Shown here piece after piece: positions 1 to 8,941 of a DNA stretch of 29,757 nt. Both the position numbers and the translations under genes were made by a program. Under the pieces are notes generated by a model, which worked only from the letters and a program-made list of their open reading frames with translations, made no database searches and had not been told where the DNA came from. Positions within the stretch are counted from its first letter, which is position 1. Every line of letters starts with the position of its first letter. The stretch lies in contig JAJYEK010000038.1 of assembly GCA_021785795.1 (NCBI GenBank), positions 1-29,757 on the forward strand. The letters run 5' to 3'. Source of the DNA: Pseudomonadota bacterium. Lineage in GTDB: Bacteria; Pseudomonadota; Gammaproteobacteria; Acidiferrobacterales; UBA6901.

Positions 1-35
1 TCGATCTAGCAGGATCTATCCTGAACCTTCTCCAT

Positions 36-1385
36 CTAGGATCCGGCAAGCGTCATATTTTCGATGAGAATCGAACCGGTACGTATGTTTCCGTGAAGAT
101 CGACGTCCCGGCCTACGGCCACCATCTGGCGGAACATATCGCGCAGGTTTCCGGCGATGGTGATCTCTTCCACAGGATACTGGATTTGCCCGCCTTCCAC
201 CCAAAATCCCGCGGCCCCACGCGAATAGTCTCCCGTAACGGTATTGACCCCGAAACCGATCAGTTCGGTCACGAGCAACCCGGTATGCATGCGTGCTATC
301 AGGCCAGGAAGATCATCGCTACCGGACTGAATGGTGAGGTTATGCACGCCGCCGGCGTTACCAGTCGTCTCCATACCGAGCTTGCGCGCCGAATACGAAT
401 CCAGTACGTACCCCAGCAGGATTCCGTCTTGCACCAGAACCCGGTCGTGCGTGGCAACACCTTCATTGTCAAAGGGCGCGCTTCCCAAGCCCTTTTTCAA
501 GTGCGGCTGCTCGTAGAGGCGGACCCACGGCGCAAATACCTCCTTGTTCAGCTCGCCCAGCAAGAATGAAGCTTCGCGATAGAGACTGGATCCGCGCACG
601 GCTCCGACAAAATGGGACAGAAGGCTGGATGCGACCGGCGCCTCATACAGTACCGGCGTCTGGCGCGTCGACAGTTTGCGCGCAGAGAGCCTACGCACCG
701 CGCGCGACGCAGCCTGACGTCCTATGGATTCGAACGCCTCCAGATCGTTCGCGTCACGCGCTACCGAGTACCAGTAATCCCGCTGCATGCCTGATTCATC
801 CTGCGCCACTACTGCACAGCTCAGCGCGTGACGTGTAGCAGCGACCGCGCCAAGAAAGCCGTCCGTATTGCCGTAGACATCCAGACCCTCGTGGGACGAG
901 AGCGACGCGCCCTCGGAGTTTCGGATTCGCTCGTCGGCAGCACGCGCCGCCAGCTCACACGCGGCAGCAATCTCGATGGCACGATCTGCGCCGGGATTCC
1001 AGGGATGGTACAGATCCAGGTCGGGGATCGTCCGCGCCAGGTATGCGGGGTCAGCAAGACCTGAACACTCATCGGCAGCCGTAAATTTGGCGATGCTTGC
1101 CGCTGCCCGTACCGTGTCACGCACGGCTTCCAGGCGCAGGTCCGAGGTGCTGGCGGAGCCGCTCTGCTTGCCGAAATACACGGTAACACCGAGTCCCTTG
1201 TCGCGGGTATGCTCGACCGTTTCAACGGCACCGAGCCGCACGGTCACGGCCAGACCCTGGCTGACGCTGGCATTGGCCTCAGCCGCACTCGCGCCCTGTC
1301 TGCGCGCCTCCGCGAGAACTTCACTGACTAGACTGCTCAGCGCCTCAGGCATCGCGACCGGCGCCAGCTCAGGTTTCTTGATCAT
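36..1385 (-). CDS. pmbA: Metalloprotease subunit PmbA/TldE
   Basis: 449 aa, the usual length for PmbA (TldE). In known systems it is the non-zinc partner of TldD. The heterodimer degrades or trims peptides, for example in microcin B17 maturation and CcdA degradation. Family signatures are visible in the C-terminal half: SSLYREASFLLG near residue 270, FDNEGV near 310, a GYVLDSYSARKLG stretch followed by GNAGG, and the terminal VTGDYSRGAAGFWVEGG block near 390-405. There is no HExxxH zinc motif, as expected for the PmbA half. The ATG start at 1383-1385 is preceded by AAGGGTGG. It lies 9 bases after the stop of the small upstream frame and downstream of tldD, so the two TldD/E subunits are probably co-transcribed. 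The gene is complete, ending in TAG 35 bases from the window edge. Confidence 0.96.
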   Translation of the reverse strand: MIKKPELAPVAMPEALSSLVSEVLAEARRQGASAAEANASVSQGLAVTVRLGAVETVEHTRDKGLGVTVYFGKQSGSASTSDLRLEAVRDTVRAAASIAKFTAADECSGLADPAYLARTIPDLDLYHPWNPGADRAIEIAAACELAARAADERIRNSEGASLSSHEGLDVYGNTDGFLGAVAATRHALSCAVVAQDESGMQRDYWYSVARDANDLEAFESIGRQAASRAVRRLSARKLSTRQTPVLYEAPVASSLLSHFVGAVRGSSLYREASFLLGELNKEVFAPWVRLYEQPHLKKGLGSAPFDNEGVATHDRVLVQDGILLGYVLDSYSARKLGMETTGNAGGVHNLTIQSGSDDLPGLIARMHTGLLVTELIGFGVNTVTGDYSRGAAGFWVEGGQIQYPVEEITIAGNLRDMFRQMVAVGRDVDLHGNIRTGSILIENMTLAGS

Positions 1386-1394
1386 TCGCCACCC

Positions 1395-1646
1395 TTAACT
1401 CGAATGCTTGTTGATGGCACCGCGGTTTCCCCAATGCCCAATGTTGTCAACCTCGACACCGACCCACCACAGGTCGCCGATGCTGTCGTGGCTGTGGCCG
1501 CCAACAACATGCTGCCCCTGGCCAAGGACGATGTGGGTCAGATGGGCACGTGCCTCGCCGATATGCCGGTACACATGCCACTGCACGACGTTCCCGTGAC
1601 CGGCCTCAGGCAAGGGTCGCTCTTCGTTCAAAAACTGGTCATTCAT
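1395..1646 (-). CDS. Hypothetical 83-aa His-rich protein between tldD and pmbA
   Basis: I do not recognise this protein. It is a possible small gene of 83 codons. Support: an AGGAGG ribosome site sits 8 bases before the ATG at 1644-1646, the strand matches its neighbours, and the TAA stop lies 9 bases before pmbA with the pmbA ribosome site directly after it. It begins 67 bases after the tldD stop. The protein has no signal peptide or membrane segment. It has about ten histidines and a glycine-rich, tryptophan-containing second half (HVVGGHSHDSIGDLWWVG, residues 47-64). The reading frame could be opened 36 codons further upstream, but the ribosome site favours this start. A plus-strand frame over the same DNA (1404-1742) has similar codon composition, so coding on this strand is likely but not proven. 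Confidence 0.45.
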   Translation of the reverse strand: MNDQFLNEERPLPEAGHGNVVQWHVYRHIGEARAHLTHIVLGQGQHVVGGHSHDSIGDLWWVGVEVDNIGHWGNRGAINKHSS

Positions 1647-1713
1647 AACGCATTCCTCCTGCGTTCTCGGCCGGGACGAATTGCGCCCGCCCAGCCCACC
1701 TCCTATCGCCCGA

Positions 1714-3162
1714 TCAGCTTCCGTGTGTTCCGCCCACCGTAAGGCCATCGACAAGCAGCGTCGGCTGGCCTACGCCCACGGGGACGCTCTGACCGTCCTT
1801 GCCGCAAGTACCCACACCGGAATCGAGCTGGACATCGGTTCCGACGCGCGTTACCCGCGTGAGGACATCCGGACCGTTTCCGATGAGCGTTGCGCCCTTC
1901 ACCGGCCGGGTGATCCTGCCGTTCTCGATCAGATAGGCTTCGCTCGTAGAAAATACGAACTTTCCCGAGGTAATGTCGACTTGGCCGCCCCCAAAATTGA
2001 CGGCGTATAGTCCCTTGTCGACTGATTGGATGATCTCCCCCGGGTCATGTTCTCCGGCCAACATGAACGTATTGGTCATGCGCGGCATCGGTATGTGGGC
2101 ATATGATTCGCGTCGCCCGTTACCGGTCGGCGCCATTCCCATCAGACGGGCGTTCAGCAGATCCTGGAGATAGCACCTCAGGATTCCCTTTTCGATAAGC
2201 ACCGTCTTCTGGGTCGGGGTCCCTTCATCGTCCACATTGAGCGACCCGCGACGCTGCGGCACGCTGCCGTCATCGACGACCGTGCATTCGGCCGACGCGA
2301 CGCGCTCTCCGATGCGCCCCGAGAACGCCGAGGTACCCTTGCGGTTAAAATCTCCCTCCAGCCCATGGCCAATCGCCTCATGCAGTAGTATCCCCGGCCA
2401 CCCCGGTCCCAGCACGACTTTCATGGTTCCAGCCGGAGCGGCACCGGCATCGAGGTTCACCAGAGCCTGACGCACCGCCTCGCGCGCATACGTCACAGCG
2501 GCGCCCTTTTCGATAAGATCTTGATAGCTGAATCGTCCGCCGCCGCCATGACTGCCCTGCTCCCGTCGCCCGTCCTGCTCCACAATCACCGTAACGCTCA
2601 GCCGGACCAGCGGCCTGACATCCGCCGCCTGCACACCATCGCTACGCATCACCAGAATGATCTCTTGCACGCCGGACAGGCTGGCCATCACCTGCTTTAC
2701 GCGGGGGTCCTGGCGCCGTGCCTCGGCTTCCACCTGTTCCAGCAGCTTGACCTTGGCCCCATCTTCGAGACTGGCCAGCGGGTCCAGCGGTTGATACAGC
2801 TCCCGGACCGGACTCGGACGCCATGCCGATGGCGCTGCAACGCCCCCGCCATGGCGTGCGATCGCGCGCGCCGCGGTAGCTGCCTCGAGCAGGGCGGGTA
2901 GCATGATCTCATCGGAGTAGGCAAACCCCGTCTTCTCTCCGCTCACGGCACGCACACCGACCCCCTGCTCGATGTTGTGGCTGCCGGTCTTGACCTGCCC
3001 CTCTTCCAGCCCCCAGCTCTCGTGCCGGCTGTACTGAAAGTAGAGGTCGGCATAATCCACCTGATGGTCGAGCACTCGCGCCATCAAGCGCCCGATCTCT
3101 CCCTCGCCGATACCGGCGGGTTCGAGCAGGACACCACGCGCCTGGTTTAGCAGACTGTTCAT
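1714..3162 (-). CDS. tldD: Metalloprotease TldD
   Basis: 482 aa, essentially full length for TldD (about 481 aa). This is the zinc-bearing subunit of the cytosolic TldD/TldE peptidase. The HExxxH motif is HEAIGH at residues 261-266, in the context [15 protein letters not shown]. The late conserved cysteine expected to ligate zinc is C453, in [15 protein letters not shown]. The ATG at 3160-3162 overlaps the stop of the nitrilase gene in an ATGA junction, so the two are translationally coupled. yhdP-(nitrilase)-tldD is a common gammaproteobacterial order. Having pmbA next door is less common than in E. coli, where pmbA is unlinked. Confidence 0.97.
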   Translation of the reverse strand: MNSLLNQARGVLLEPAGIGEGEIGRLMARVLDHQVDYADLYFQYSRHESWGLEEGQVKTGSHNIEQGVGVRAVSGEKTGFAYSDEIMLPALLEAATAARAIARHGGGVAAPSAWRPSPVRELYQPLDPLASLEDGAKVKLLEQVEAEARRQDPRVKQVMASLSGVQEIILVMRSDGVQAADVRPLVRLSVTVIVEQDGRREQGSHGGGGRFSYQDLIEKGAAVTYAREAVRQALVNLDAGAAPAGTMKVVLGPGWPGILLHEAIGHGLEGDFNRKGTSAFSGRIGERVASAECTVVDDGSVPQRRGSLNVDDEGTPTQKTVLIEKGILRCYLQDLLNARLMGMAPTGNGRRESYAHIPMPRMTNTFMLAGEHDPGEIIQSVDKGLYAVNFGGGQVDITSGKFVFSTSEAYLIENGRITRPVKGATLIGNGPDVLTRVTRVGTDVQLDSGVGTCGKDGQSVPVGVGQPTLLVDGLTVGGTHGS

Positions 3163-3971
3163 GAACCAAGCCTCCGGTGCTGAATGCTGGGAAAGTTGTT
3201 GCGAATCCGGCTCTGCATGGTCCGATCGAGATCTGCAATCACGAATCCGGACCCACGCGCCAGGCAGTCGACGACCTCACCCCAGGGGTTCACGATGATG
3301 CTGTCGCCGTAGGTCTCACGACCATTCAGGTGATAACCGCCCTGGGCGGCGGCAATAACATAGGCCAGGTTTTCTACGGCACGCGCCCGCACCAGCACTT
3401 CCCAGTGGGCGCGCCCGGTGCGGACGGTAAACGCCGACGGCACCGCGAACAGTTCCGCACCCGCCTCGAGCAGGCGGCGGAACAGCTCCGGAAACCGCAG
3501 GTCGTAACATACTGCGAGACCGAGCTTCCCGAACGGCGTGGCCGCCACCACCACATCGCTGCCCGGCTCGATTGCCGCGGACTCATTGTATTGCTCTCCG
3601 CTTTCGAGTCGCACGTCGAATAAGTGCACCTTGTCATAGCGCGCAACCCGCACGCCACGGTCATTGAACAGAAGGCATGCCGCGCGGACCCGTCCGGCCT
3701 GGGTCGCCCTCATGGGAATCGTTCCGCCCACAAGCCATACACCGTGATGGCGCGCCTGATTGGCGAGAAATTCCTGCATCGGACCTTTGCCGTCAGTCTC
3801 CATCGCCGCCAGGCGATCGGCATCCTTCATCGGCATTATGGCGAAGTTTTCCGGCAAAACGATCAGGGATGCTCCAGCAGCAGCGGCATTGGCGATGAGC
3901 CGCGCCGCCTCATTGAGGTTTGCGCTGACCTGGGGTCCCGAAGCCATCTGTATAGCGGCGATCTTGCTCAA
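3159..3971 (-). CDS. Carbon-nitrogen hydrolase (nitrilase family), probable deaminated glutathione amidase
   Basis: 270 aa cytosolic amidase of the nitrilase superfamily. The catalytic triad is visible: E41 in [12 protein letters not shown]114 in [10 protein letters not shown], and C155 in [15 protein letters not shown]. Length and motif wording match the Nit1/YbeM-like branch, which hydrolyses deaminated glutathione as metabolite repair. The substrate is inferred from the family, not proven here. The start appears to be TTG (3969-3971): it overlaps the stop of the upstream secreted-protein gene as TTGA, a GGGAG sequence lies about 13 bases upstream, and the protein aligns naturally from [12 protein letters not shown]. 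The gene ends in an ATGA overlap with tldD, placing it in the yhdP-tldD transcription unit. Confidence 0.9.
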   Translation of the reverse strand: MSKIAAIQMASGPQVSANLNEAARLIANAAAAGASLIVLPENFAIMPMKDADRLAAMETDGKGPMQEFLANQARHHGVWLVGGTIPMRATQAGRVRAACLLFNDRGVRVARYDKVHLFDVRLESGEQYNESAAIEPGSDVVVAATPFGKLGLAVCYDLRFPELFRRLLEAGAELFAVPSAFTVRTGRAHWEVLVRARAVENLAYVIAAAQGGYHLNGRETYGDSIIVNPWGEVVDCLARGSGFVIADLDRTMQSRIRNNFPSIQHRRLGS

Positions 3972-4423
3972 GGCGCCTGTTCTCCCTGTCGCTTGATTGC
4001 GATGGTTACTGAATTGTCGTTACGCTGCAATTCCGGGTTAAACACGATACGGCCAGACGGAACACCAAGCGACACCAGCCACACCCGCAGCTCCTCTGCC
4101 CATAAAGCGCCTTTAGTGCCGGCCGGATAGCGCAAGACCAGGTGCTCCCCCCGGCACTCCCGAAAACTGCTGACCAACTTGCCCAGACCGCCAATGCGGA
4201 CGAGCTCTTGTCCGGAATGCAGCTTAGCCAGCTGGGCAGCGCTCAGCGCCGCGCTTCCTGCCGGGTCTTGCGTTCCGCTGCACATTCTGGGCACCAGCTG
4301 GGCCACGGCGCGGGCAGATGCGGGATTTGCCGAGGTCGCACCCAGAACCCGCATCGGAGCTGCGGCTACTGCAAGCAGCACCAGCGGTGTCACCAGGACG
4401 GAAAACCTGAATTCTGGATTCAT
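3968..4423 (-). CDS. Small exported protein of unknown function
   Basis: I do not recognise this 151-aa protein. Residues 1-29 look like a signal peptide: short charged start, hydrophobic core LVTPLVLLAVAAAP, and a likely cleavage around VLGA/T. The mature part has two cysteines (C48 and C90) that could form a periplasmic disulfide. Its last third (roughly residues 104-146, including WLVSLGVPSGRIVF) faintly resembles the helix-strand unit of OmpA/Pal-type domains. That resemblance is only an impression. It starts 31 bases after yhdP and overlaps the TTG start of the nitrilase gene by four bases, so it belongs to the same operon. A periplasmic role alongside the large envelope protein YhdP is possible but unproven. 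Confidence 0.8.
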   Translation of the reverse strand: MNPEFRFSVLVTPLVLLAVAAAPMRVLGATSANPASARAVAQLVPRMCSGTQDPAGSAALSAAQLAKLHSGQELVRIGGLGKLVSSFRECRGEHLVLRYPAGTKGALWAEELRVWLVSLGVPSGRIVFNPELQRNDNSVTIAIKRQGEQAP

Positions 4424-4454
4424 GGCACGGACACGAACACGGCGTCGGATTGAC

Positions 4455-7400
4455 CTATTTCCCTGTCGGCGACAGCCTAAACGGCGTGAACAGCCCCTCT
4501 TTGACCACTTTCGGATTGCTCCACGGACCGGTGACCATGTACTGCGTCTCCGTGGTCTGGTCCAGCGGTATCTTCAGAATGTTCCGGAATACCGCTACGG
4601 CCGCGCCCACTACCGGGCCGCCCAGCAACATGCTCGTCACGGTAAGCTGGTCGCCAAGCCGTGGAACAACTTTGATTTTCAGGTTCATATCCCGCACTGC
4701 CAGCCCAAGCCGGCCGCTTACGTCGATTGTGGCAGAAGGGCCTTTCACCTTAAGACCATCGGTGTAGGCATTTCCATTCTGCACCGTTACCTTGGCCCCT
4801 ATGCTATCAAACGTAAAGCCTTTGCCGAATACATTGCTGAAATCCAGCGCAAGATACCGCGTCAGGGCCCGTGTATCGATCAGCCCGAGCAGCCGACCGG
4901 CACCGCCGGGACTGACTTTGGGCAGCCGCCCGTTCTTCACGGACAGCACGCAATTGCCATTGAGGCGGGCTGCGCCGAAGCTTGCCGGATTCCCAACCCA
5001 GCTCCATTGGCCGGTCGCCTGGAGCTGACCGTGCACGAGTTCTCCCGGATAGCCGAGGCGGTCGAGAACGCCTCCGACATCGGTGCTGCTCAGCTGCATA
5101 TTGAACGTAGTTGATTGCCCGCCCGTCTGCACGATCTTCCAGTCGCCGCTTGCGTGCAGATCGAGATCATTCTGGACGAGGCGGACCGACTGAATATGCC
5201 AGCCCCGCGCTGACGGCAGCGCATCCACCTCCAGCCGCCCCAGCGCCTTCCCCCACTGCTCGAAGTGCGCAACCTGGAGATGGAGCTCGGGCATCGTGCG
5301 CGGGTCGGCCTCAGCCTTCCCGGCAACGCCCGCCGCAGGTATTTTTGGGGGGATCGTCAGGCGCTGCAGGAGGAGACCCACCCGATAATCGCGCAGTCCC
5401 ATCCCACCGGACACGCCTGCGGTCTGTGCCGCCTGCCCGCCCACCGGCGGAGGTCCAAGCATCCCCTCATCGACCGGCATCTCCGGCAGCACCGCAACGG
5501 GCGTCGGAACCAGCGCGGCGCCGACCGGTTTCACATCGAAAGTTCCGTCCACATCATCGCCATTGAGCTTGCCGCTCCAGCCGCTCGCGCCTTTCGCTGC
5601 GCTTAGATGAACCGCTCCGAAAGAGCGCTCCAGTAGATGAAATCGACCGGTACTCAGGCTTATAGTCGTGACCAAGCGGCCCAAGCCCTGATTCAAGCCG
5701 CCATGACTAAGGTCCCGGATGACTGTCCACCAGCGGCCCCCGTCGAGCCTAGGCGTATCCACGCTGAGCCGCAACCCTGGCTCCGGGACAAGCATTGCTG
5801 GCCTGCCACCGATCTCGACGGTGCCACGCGTGAACTTCCAGTCACCACCGGGCGGCATGTCCAAGACGAACAATCCGCTCAATCGGTGAGCAACGCGCAA
5901 ATCCAGAACTTGGTGCCCGGGACCAGCCACCCTAGTTTGAAGTGTCAGCTCCGCCGCGTCTCCCGCCGGTTTACCCAGCGGCGGCGGCAAATTCACGCCC
6001 AGGCGCCCAAGGTTCATGATCAGCCCGAATCGGGTTCCCGGCTTCGCAAGACGCAACGAGGCTTTCCATGGAATGTTCCCGTGCAGGCTTGCACCGAGCG
6101 CGCTGCCGAGCGCCTGCTGCAGTCCGGCCTGGGTCATCATTCCCGAGGCCTGCATGTCCACAACCGCGGCCTCGTGAGCAGATCCGGAGACTGTCGTCAC
6201 CGCAAGCGACGCGGCGCCGCCGAGCAGGCTGCCACGCACGCTTCCCCCGCTCAGCCCGTCCTGGTTGAACTGCAGGGTTCCATTGAGGGATCGGATACTG
6301 GCCCCCCGCACCGGCGAATACAGCGCTGCATCGCGAAACTGGTAAGCTCCGGTCCATTTCAGTTTCGAAGGACTGTTCGTGGGGATTGTGAAGTCCAGAT
6401 TTAGCACGCCCTGGCCGCTTGCAGACATGCCTGGAAAGAGCAGGGTCGGGCGCGGACTAATATGGCTAGCGTACAGTACAGCGAGCACCTCATTCACGGA
6501 ACCGGTCACCTGACCCACAGCCCGGACTATCGGCCCAACGGGGGCGGTCAGATCATCAACCGTCACCGCCACCCGGCCCACCGACAACCCGCGGATGTTG
6601 CCGCTGCGGCCGGCGATGGACAGGCTGGGGCCGCTGGCGAGCAAATCCGCGTCAATATTGGCTATCCGGGGCCAACCCTGGAGGTAGCGAAACACTCCGT
6701 TCCTGATGTGGGCCGAGACCTGGAAACTGCCATTGCCGTCACGGAACGGGAAATTGCGCAGCGGCCCCTGGATGGTGACCTGGCCAGAGGAAATGGTACC
6801 CGAAACGACCGCCTGGCCCAGCCAGTCGCGCAGACTCTGGGACATCGCGTCTGGATAATAGCGGGCAGCATGGGCCAGGTTGGCGTTGCTCACACTGACC
6901 TTGAGATCCAGCACCGGCGATGCATCACTGTTGTCCGGCAATTTCAGCGCCATTTTCCCGTACAGCGTGGCATCCCGCGCAATTACGCTCAGTTCCTCTC
7001 CCTGCACGCGCCACGAACCATCGTCACGCTGCCAGCTGATGCGGCCCGTGGCACCCTGGATATCGATGGGGCGGCGGAAAACACGGGGCAGGTCGACCTC
7101 CACATCCTTGCTGGCGAGCACCAGACTGCCGCCTTCGGTGCCGAACGACACGCGGCCCGTTAGGCCGTGTATCCCCGGGAACTTCTCGTACGGAGCGAAT
7201 TTCAGCCCGTTCATGTCCGCCTCGACGGCATAACCGGACACCTTGCCGTCCTTGCGGTCGATCCGCACCCTGAGATTATCGACTTTCCCGCCGGGATGGA
7301 CCGCACGCAGCAGCTCCAGCAGCTTATCCTGGCCATTCAGACCGGCCACGAATGCATTGACATCGTCGACATTGACGTGCTGCACGAAAAGATGGTCTTC

Positions 7401-8516
7401 ATAAGGATTGTGCTCGATGCGCAGCTCGCCCGCCGACCACGGCGCCGAAGTCAACCCGAGCTGCAGGTGGCCGAGCTGCAGCGTCCAGCTTTTTCTTCCG
7501 GAGGTTGCGGTCCAGTTCACCTGGGCCGCTGCCGTTTTCACGTCAAACGCCGGGATTCCCGGCACAGCGAGCTTCAGTGCAACAACCCCTGCGCGGCCGT
7601 ATAGCGAGGTTGCAACGCCATCGGCCCACTGGCTCGACACATTCACATCGAATCGGCCTCCGAAACCAGCGGGCAGCTTGCTGCGGATAATTTCCGGGAG
7701 CGCATAGGTATTGAGTCCCTCGGCCTGGACATCGATTTCCCCACGCCAACGCGGATTAGCAAGGGGGTCTCCGGTAATATTGGCCAGAAACGAACACGCC
7801 CGGCACATGGCAGCCGGGAATTTGGCGGTCATCTGCAGCTGATGGCGGTTGCCGCTGTTCTTCAAACTCAGATTGACTTGAGTCAGGCGCAGAGGCGGCT
7901 CCGCTGACTTGTAGTCTATCCATTCGACCTGACCGTCCTGCACTGCAACATCGTTCTGCTGGAACAGCCAGGGCAGAAAGCCCGCGCCCTGTCCCGGAAT
8001 GCTCTGCCCGACGGGCGCGAGCCCGGTTATACGGAATGTGCCATCCGCAAGCCGTTCGAAGGACAGGTCCGGATGAACCAGGACCAGGTTGTTGATCTGG
8101 ATCTGACCGGCGAGTAGCGGCAGCCACGCGAGCGTAATGCGCAATTCCTTGAGCTTCACCGCTATCTGCTGGCTGCCGGGGGAATAGACCGTCAGACCAT
8201 AGACACGCAGGCCGGGATTCAACCCATGCCAATATGCCTCCGATCGGTCGATTCGCACACGGTAGGACGAACGCTGGCTGATGAAACTGGCAATCTGATC
8301 CTTGCGACTGGCCAACGTCGGCAACCAGGCGCGGGCAACTACCAGCGACACCGCCCCCAGTATCAGCAGCGCTACAGCGAGGTAGGCCGTCCAGCGGCCG
8401 ACTCGCAGCACTGGGTGGTGCCAGGTCCACCAGGTCCAACCCCGCGTCACCCGGTGTCCCGCGCCCTTCCTGACCTCGGCCGATCGGCGCCCGCCTTTCC
8501 GCAATATCCGACGCAT
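4455..8516 (-). CDS. yhdP: YhdP family AsmA-like envelope protein (DUF3971)
   Basis: About 1353 aa from the ATG at 8514-8516. One N-terminal membrane segment lies at about residues 41-61 (AYLAVALLILGAVSLVVARA), followed by a very long periplasmic region. The C-terminal 200 residues carry the AsmA/YhdP signature: DFSNVFGKGFTFDSI, then VVPRLGDQLTVTSMLLGGP. YhdP, TamB and YdbH are known bridge-like proteins that move phospholipid between inner and outer membranes. The frame is open to a TTG at 8553-8555 (13 more residues) with a GGAGG 13 bases upstream, so the start is not settled. maf-rng-yhdP-tldD is the canonical order. Unlike the tight junctions elsewhere, 386-425 bases separate yhdP from rng, so it may have its own promoter. 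Confidence 0.93.
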   Translation of the reverse strand: MRRILRKGGRRSAEVRKGAGHRVTRGWTWWTWHHPVLRVGRWTAYLAVALLILGAVSLVVARAWLPTLASRKDQIASFISQRSSYRVRIDRSEAYWHGLNPGLRVYGLTVYSPGSQQIAVKLKELRITLAWLPLLAGQIQINNLVLVHPDLSFERLADGTFRITGLAPVGQSIPGQGAGFLPWLFQQNDVAVQDGQVEWIDYKSAEPPLRLTQVNLSLKNSGNRHQLQMTAKFPAAMCRACSFLANITGDPLANPRWRGEIDVQAEGLNTYALPEIIRSKLPAGFGGRFDVNVSSQWADGVATSLYGRAGVVALKLAVPGIPAFDVKTAAAQVNWTATSGRKSWTLQLGHLQLGLTSAPWSAGELRIEHNPYEDHLFVQHVNVDDVNAFVAGLNGQDKLLELLRAVHPGGKVDNLRVRIDRKDGKVSGYAVEADMNGLKFAPYEKFPGIHGLTGRVSFGTEGGSLVLASKDVEVDLPRVFRRPIDIQGATGRISWQRDDGSWRVQGEELSVIARDATLYGKMALKLPDNSDASPVLDLKVSVSNANLAHAARYYPDAMSQSLRDWLGQAVVSGTISSGQVTIQGPLRNFPFRDGNGSFQVSAHIRNGVFRYLQGWPRIANIDADLLASGPSLSIAGRSGNIRGLSVGRVAVTVDDLTAPVGPIVRAVGQVTGSVNEVLAVLYASHISPRPTLLFPGMSASGQGVLNLDFTIPTNSPSKLKWTGAYQFRDAALYSPVRGASIRSLNGTLQFNQDGLSGGSVRGSLLGGAASLAVTTVSGSAHEAAVVDMQASGMMTQAGLQQALGSALGASLHGNIPWKASLRLAKPGTRFGLIMNLGRLGVNLPPPLGKPAGDAAELTLQTRVAGPGHQVLDLRVAHRLSGLFVLDMPPGGDWKFTRGTVEIGGRPAMLVPEPGLRLSVDTPRLDGGRWWTVIRDLSHGGLNQGLGRLVTTISLSTGRFHLLERSFGAVHLSAAKGASGWSGKLNGDDVDGTFDVKPVGAALVPTPVAVLPEMPVDEGMLGPPPVGGQAAQTAGVSGGMGLRDYRVGLLLQRLTIPPKIPAAGVAGKAEADPRTMPELHLQVAHFEQWGKALGRLEVDALPSARGWHIQSVRLVQNDLDLHASGDWKIVQTGGQSTTFNMQLSSTDVGGVLDRLGYPGELVHGQLQATGQWSWVGNPASFGAARLNGNCVLSVKNGRLPKVSPGGAGRLLGLIDTRALTRYLALDFSNVFGKGFTFDSIGAKVTVQNGNAYTDGLKVKGPSATIDVSGRLGLAVRDMNLKIKVVPRLGDQLTVTSMLLGGPVVGAAVAVFRNILKIPLDQTTETQYMVTGPWSNPKVVKEGLFTPFRLSPTGK

Positions 8517-8586
8517 TGCGCTATTTTGCCGTATCACCCGCCCCGGAGATAGCAAGCTGAAAATCTGCCTCCGGATCCGTCAAAGC

Positions 8587-8615
8587 GTGAACTGGACGCC
8601 GGCACGCGTTATAAT
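8587..8615 (+). promoter_or_regulatory. Possible sigma-70 promoter for the small plus-strand gene
   Basis: A perfect -10 hexamer TATAAT is at 8610-8615. The -35 region 17 bases upstream is only GTGAAC (8587-8592, three of six consensus bases), so this would be a moderate promoter unless activated. Transcription would begin near 8622 and give a leader of about 134 bases before the ATG at 8756. The motif is read directly; promoter activity is inference. Confidence 0.4.
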
Positions 8616-8696
8616 GGGATCCGCTGTCTGGACGGCTGAACGGGTCTTGACCGCCAGCCCCGCTTGGGCGCACGGTCGGCTCACATATCCGGGCCA

Positions 8697-8718
8697 CGCA
8701 GCAGCAGATCCTGCTGCG
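8697..8718 (+). other. Hairpin in the leader of the small plus-strand gene
   Basis: CGCAGCAG and CTGCTGCG form a perfect 8-bp stem with a 6-base loop, about 38 bases before the small gene. It is followed by GGAACG and a run of seven As, not Ts, so it is not an intrinsic terminator on this strand. It may stabilise or regulate the leader RNA. I could not match the leader to a known riboswitch or small RNA. Confidence 0.4.
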
Positions 8719-8755
8719 GGAACGAAAAAAATCAGTAACACTGGTGGGGGGAGAC

Positions 8756-8899
8756 ATGACACAGCAGAGCCATCGGGCGCTCGATGCCATCATTGCCAGC
8801 ATCGTTGCCGCCCTGAGACGCACTAAGGAGCTTGATGCTGCATTGGCGCGGATCCGTGCAGGTACCGCTGCCAGCCAGGCCGGCGCGCTGCGGCACTGA
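8756..8899 (+). CDS. Hypothetical 47-aa protein, opposite strand to neighbours
   Basis: I do not recognise this protein. It is a 47-codon frame from ATG (8756-8758) to TGA (8897-8899), preceded at short distance by a purine-rich GGGGGGAG. The product is alanine-rich and looks helical: residues about 5-36 alternate hydrophobic and charged positions (LDAIIASIVAALRRTKEL, then DAALARIRAG), as in a small amphipathic or dimerising helix pair. There is no signal peptide. It is divergent from yhdP and convergent with rng, with a perfect TATAAT upstream. Codons are GC-rich like neighbouring genes. Alternatives are a chance frame inside a non-coding RNA. Confidence 0.45.
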   Translation: MTQQSHRALDAIIASIVAALRRTKELDAALARIRAGTAASQAGALRH

Positions 8900-8941
8900 G
8901 CAGATTGCGGACGTTGCGGACGCGCCGGAGCCGGAGCGGCA

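Larger units (their letters stand above)
8556..8941. other. 386-bp gap between rng and yhdP
   Basis: This region separates two minus-strand genes and holds a probable plus-strand promoter (TATAAT at 8610-8615), a leader with a GC-rich hairpin, and a 47-codon plus-strand gene (8756-8899). On the minus strand, a weak hairpin (CAGT-GTT-ACTG) is followed by A and seven Ts (roughly 8723-8742). It lies about 200 bases past rng and might end rng transcripts, but the stem is only 4 bp. TATAAC on the minus strand at 8610-8615 could serve yhdP, with no good -35. Just after rng there are direct repeats of TTGCGGAC (two copies near 8905-8920) of unknown meaning. Confidence 0.5.

Noticed and set aside
1404..1742. 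Plus-strand 112-codon frame opposite the 83-aa gene
   Set aside because: It has GC-rich codons but no clear ribosome site, runs into tldD on the opposite strand, and is against the operon direction. Kept as an alternative only.
4179..5114. 311-codon plus-strand frame
   Set aside because: It lies antisense to yhdP and the exported-protein gene and has no recognisable domain.
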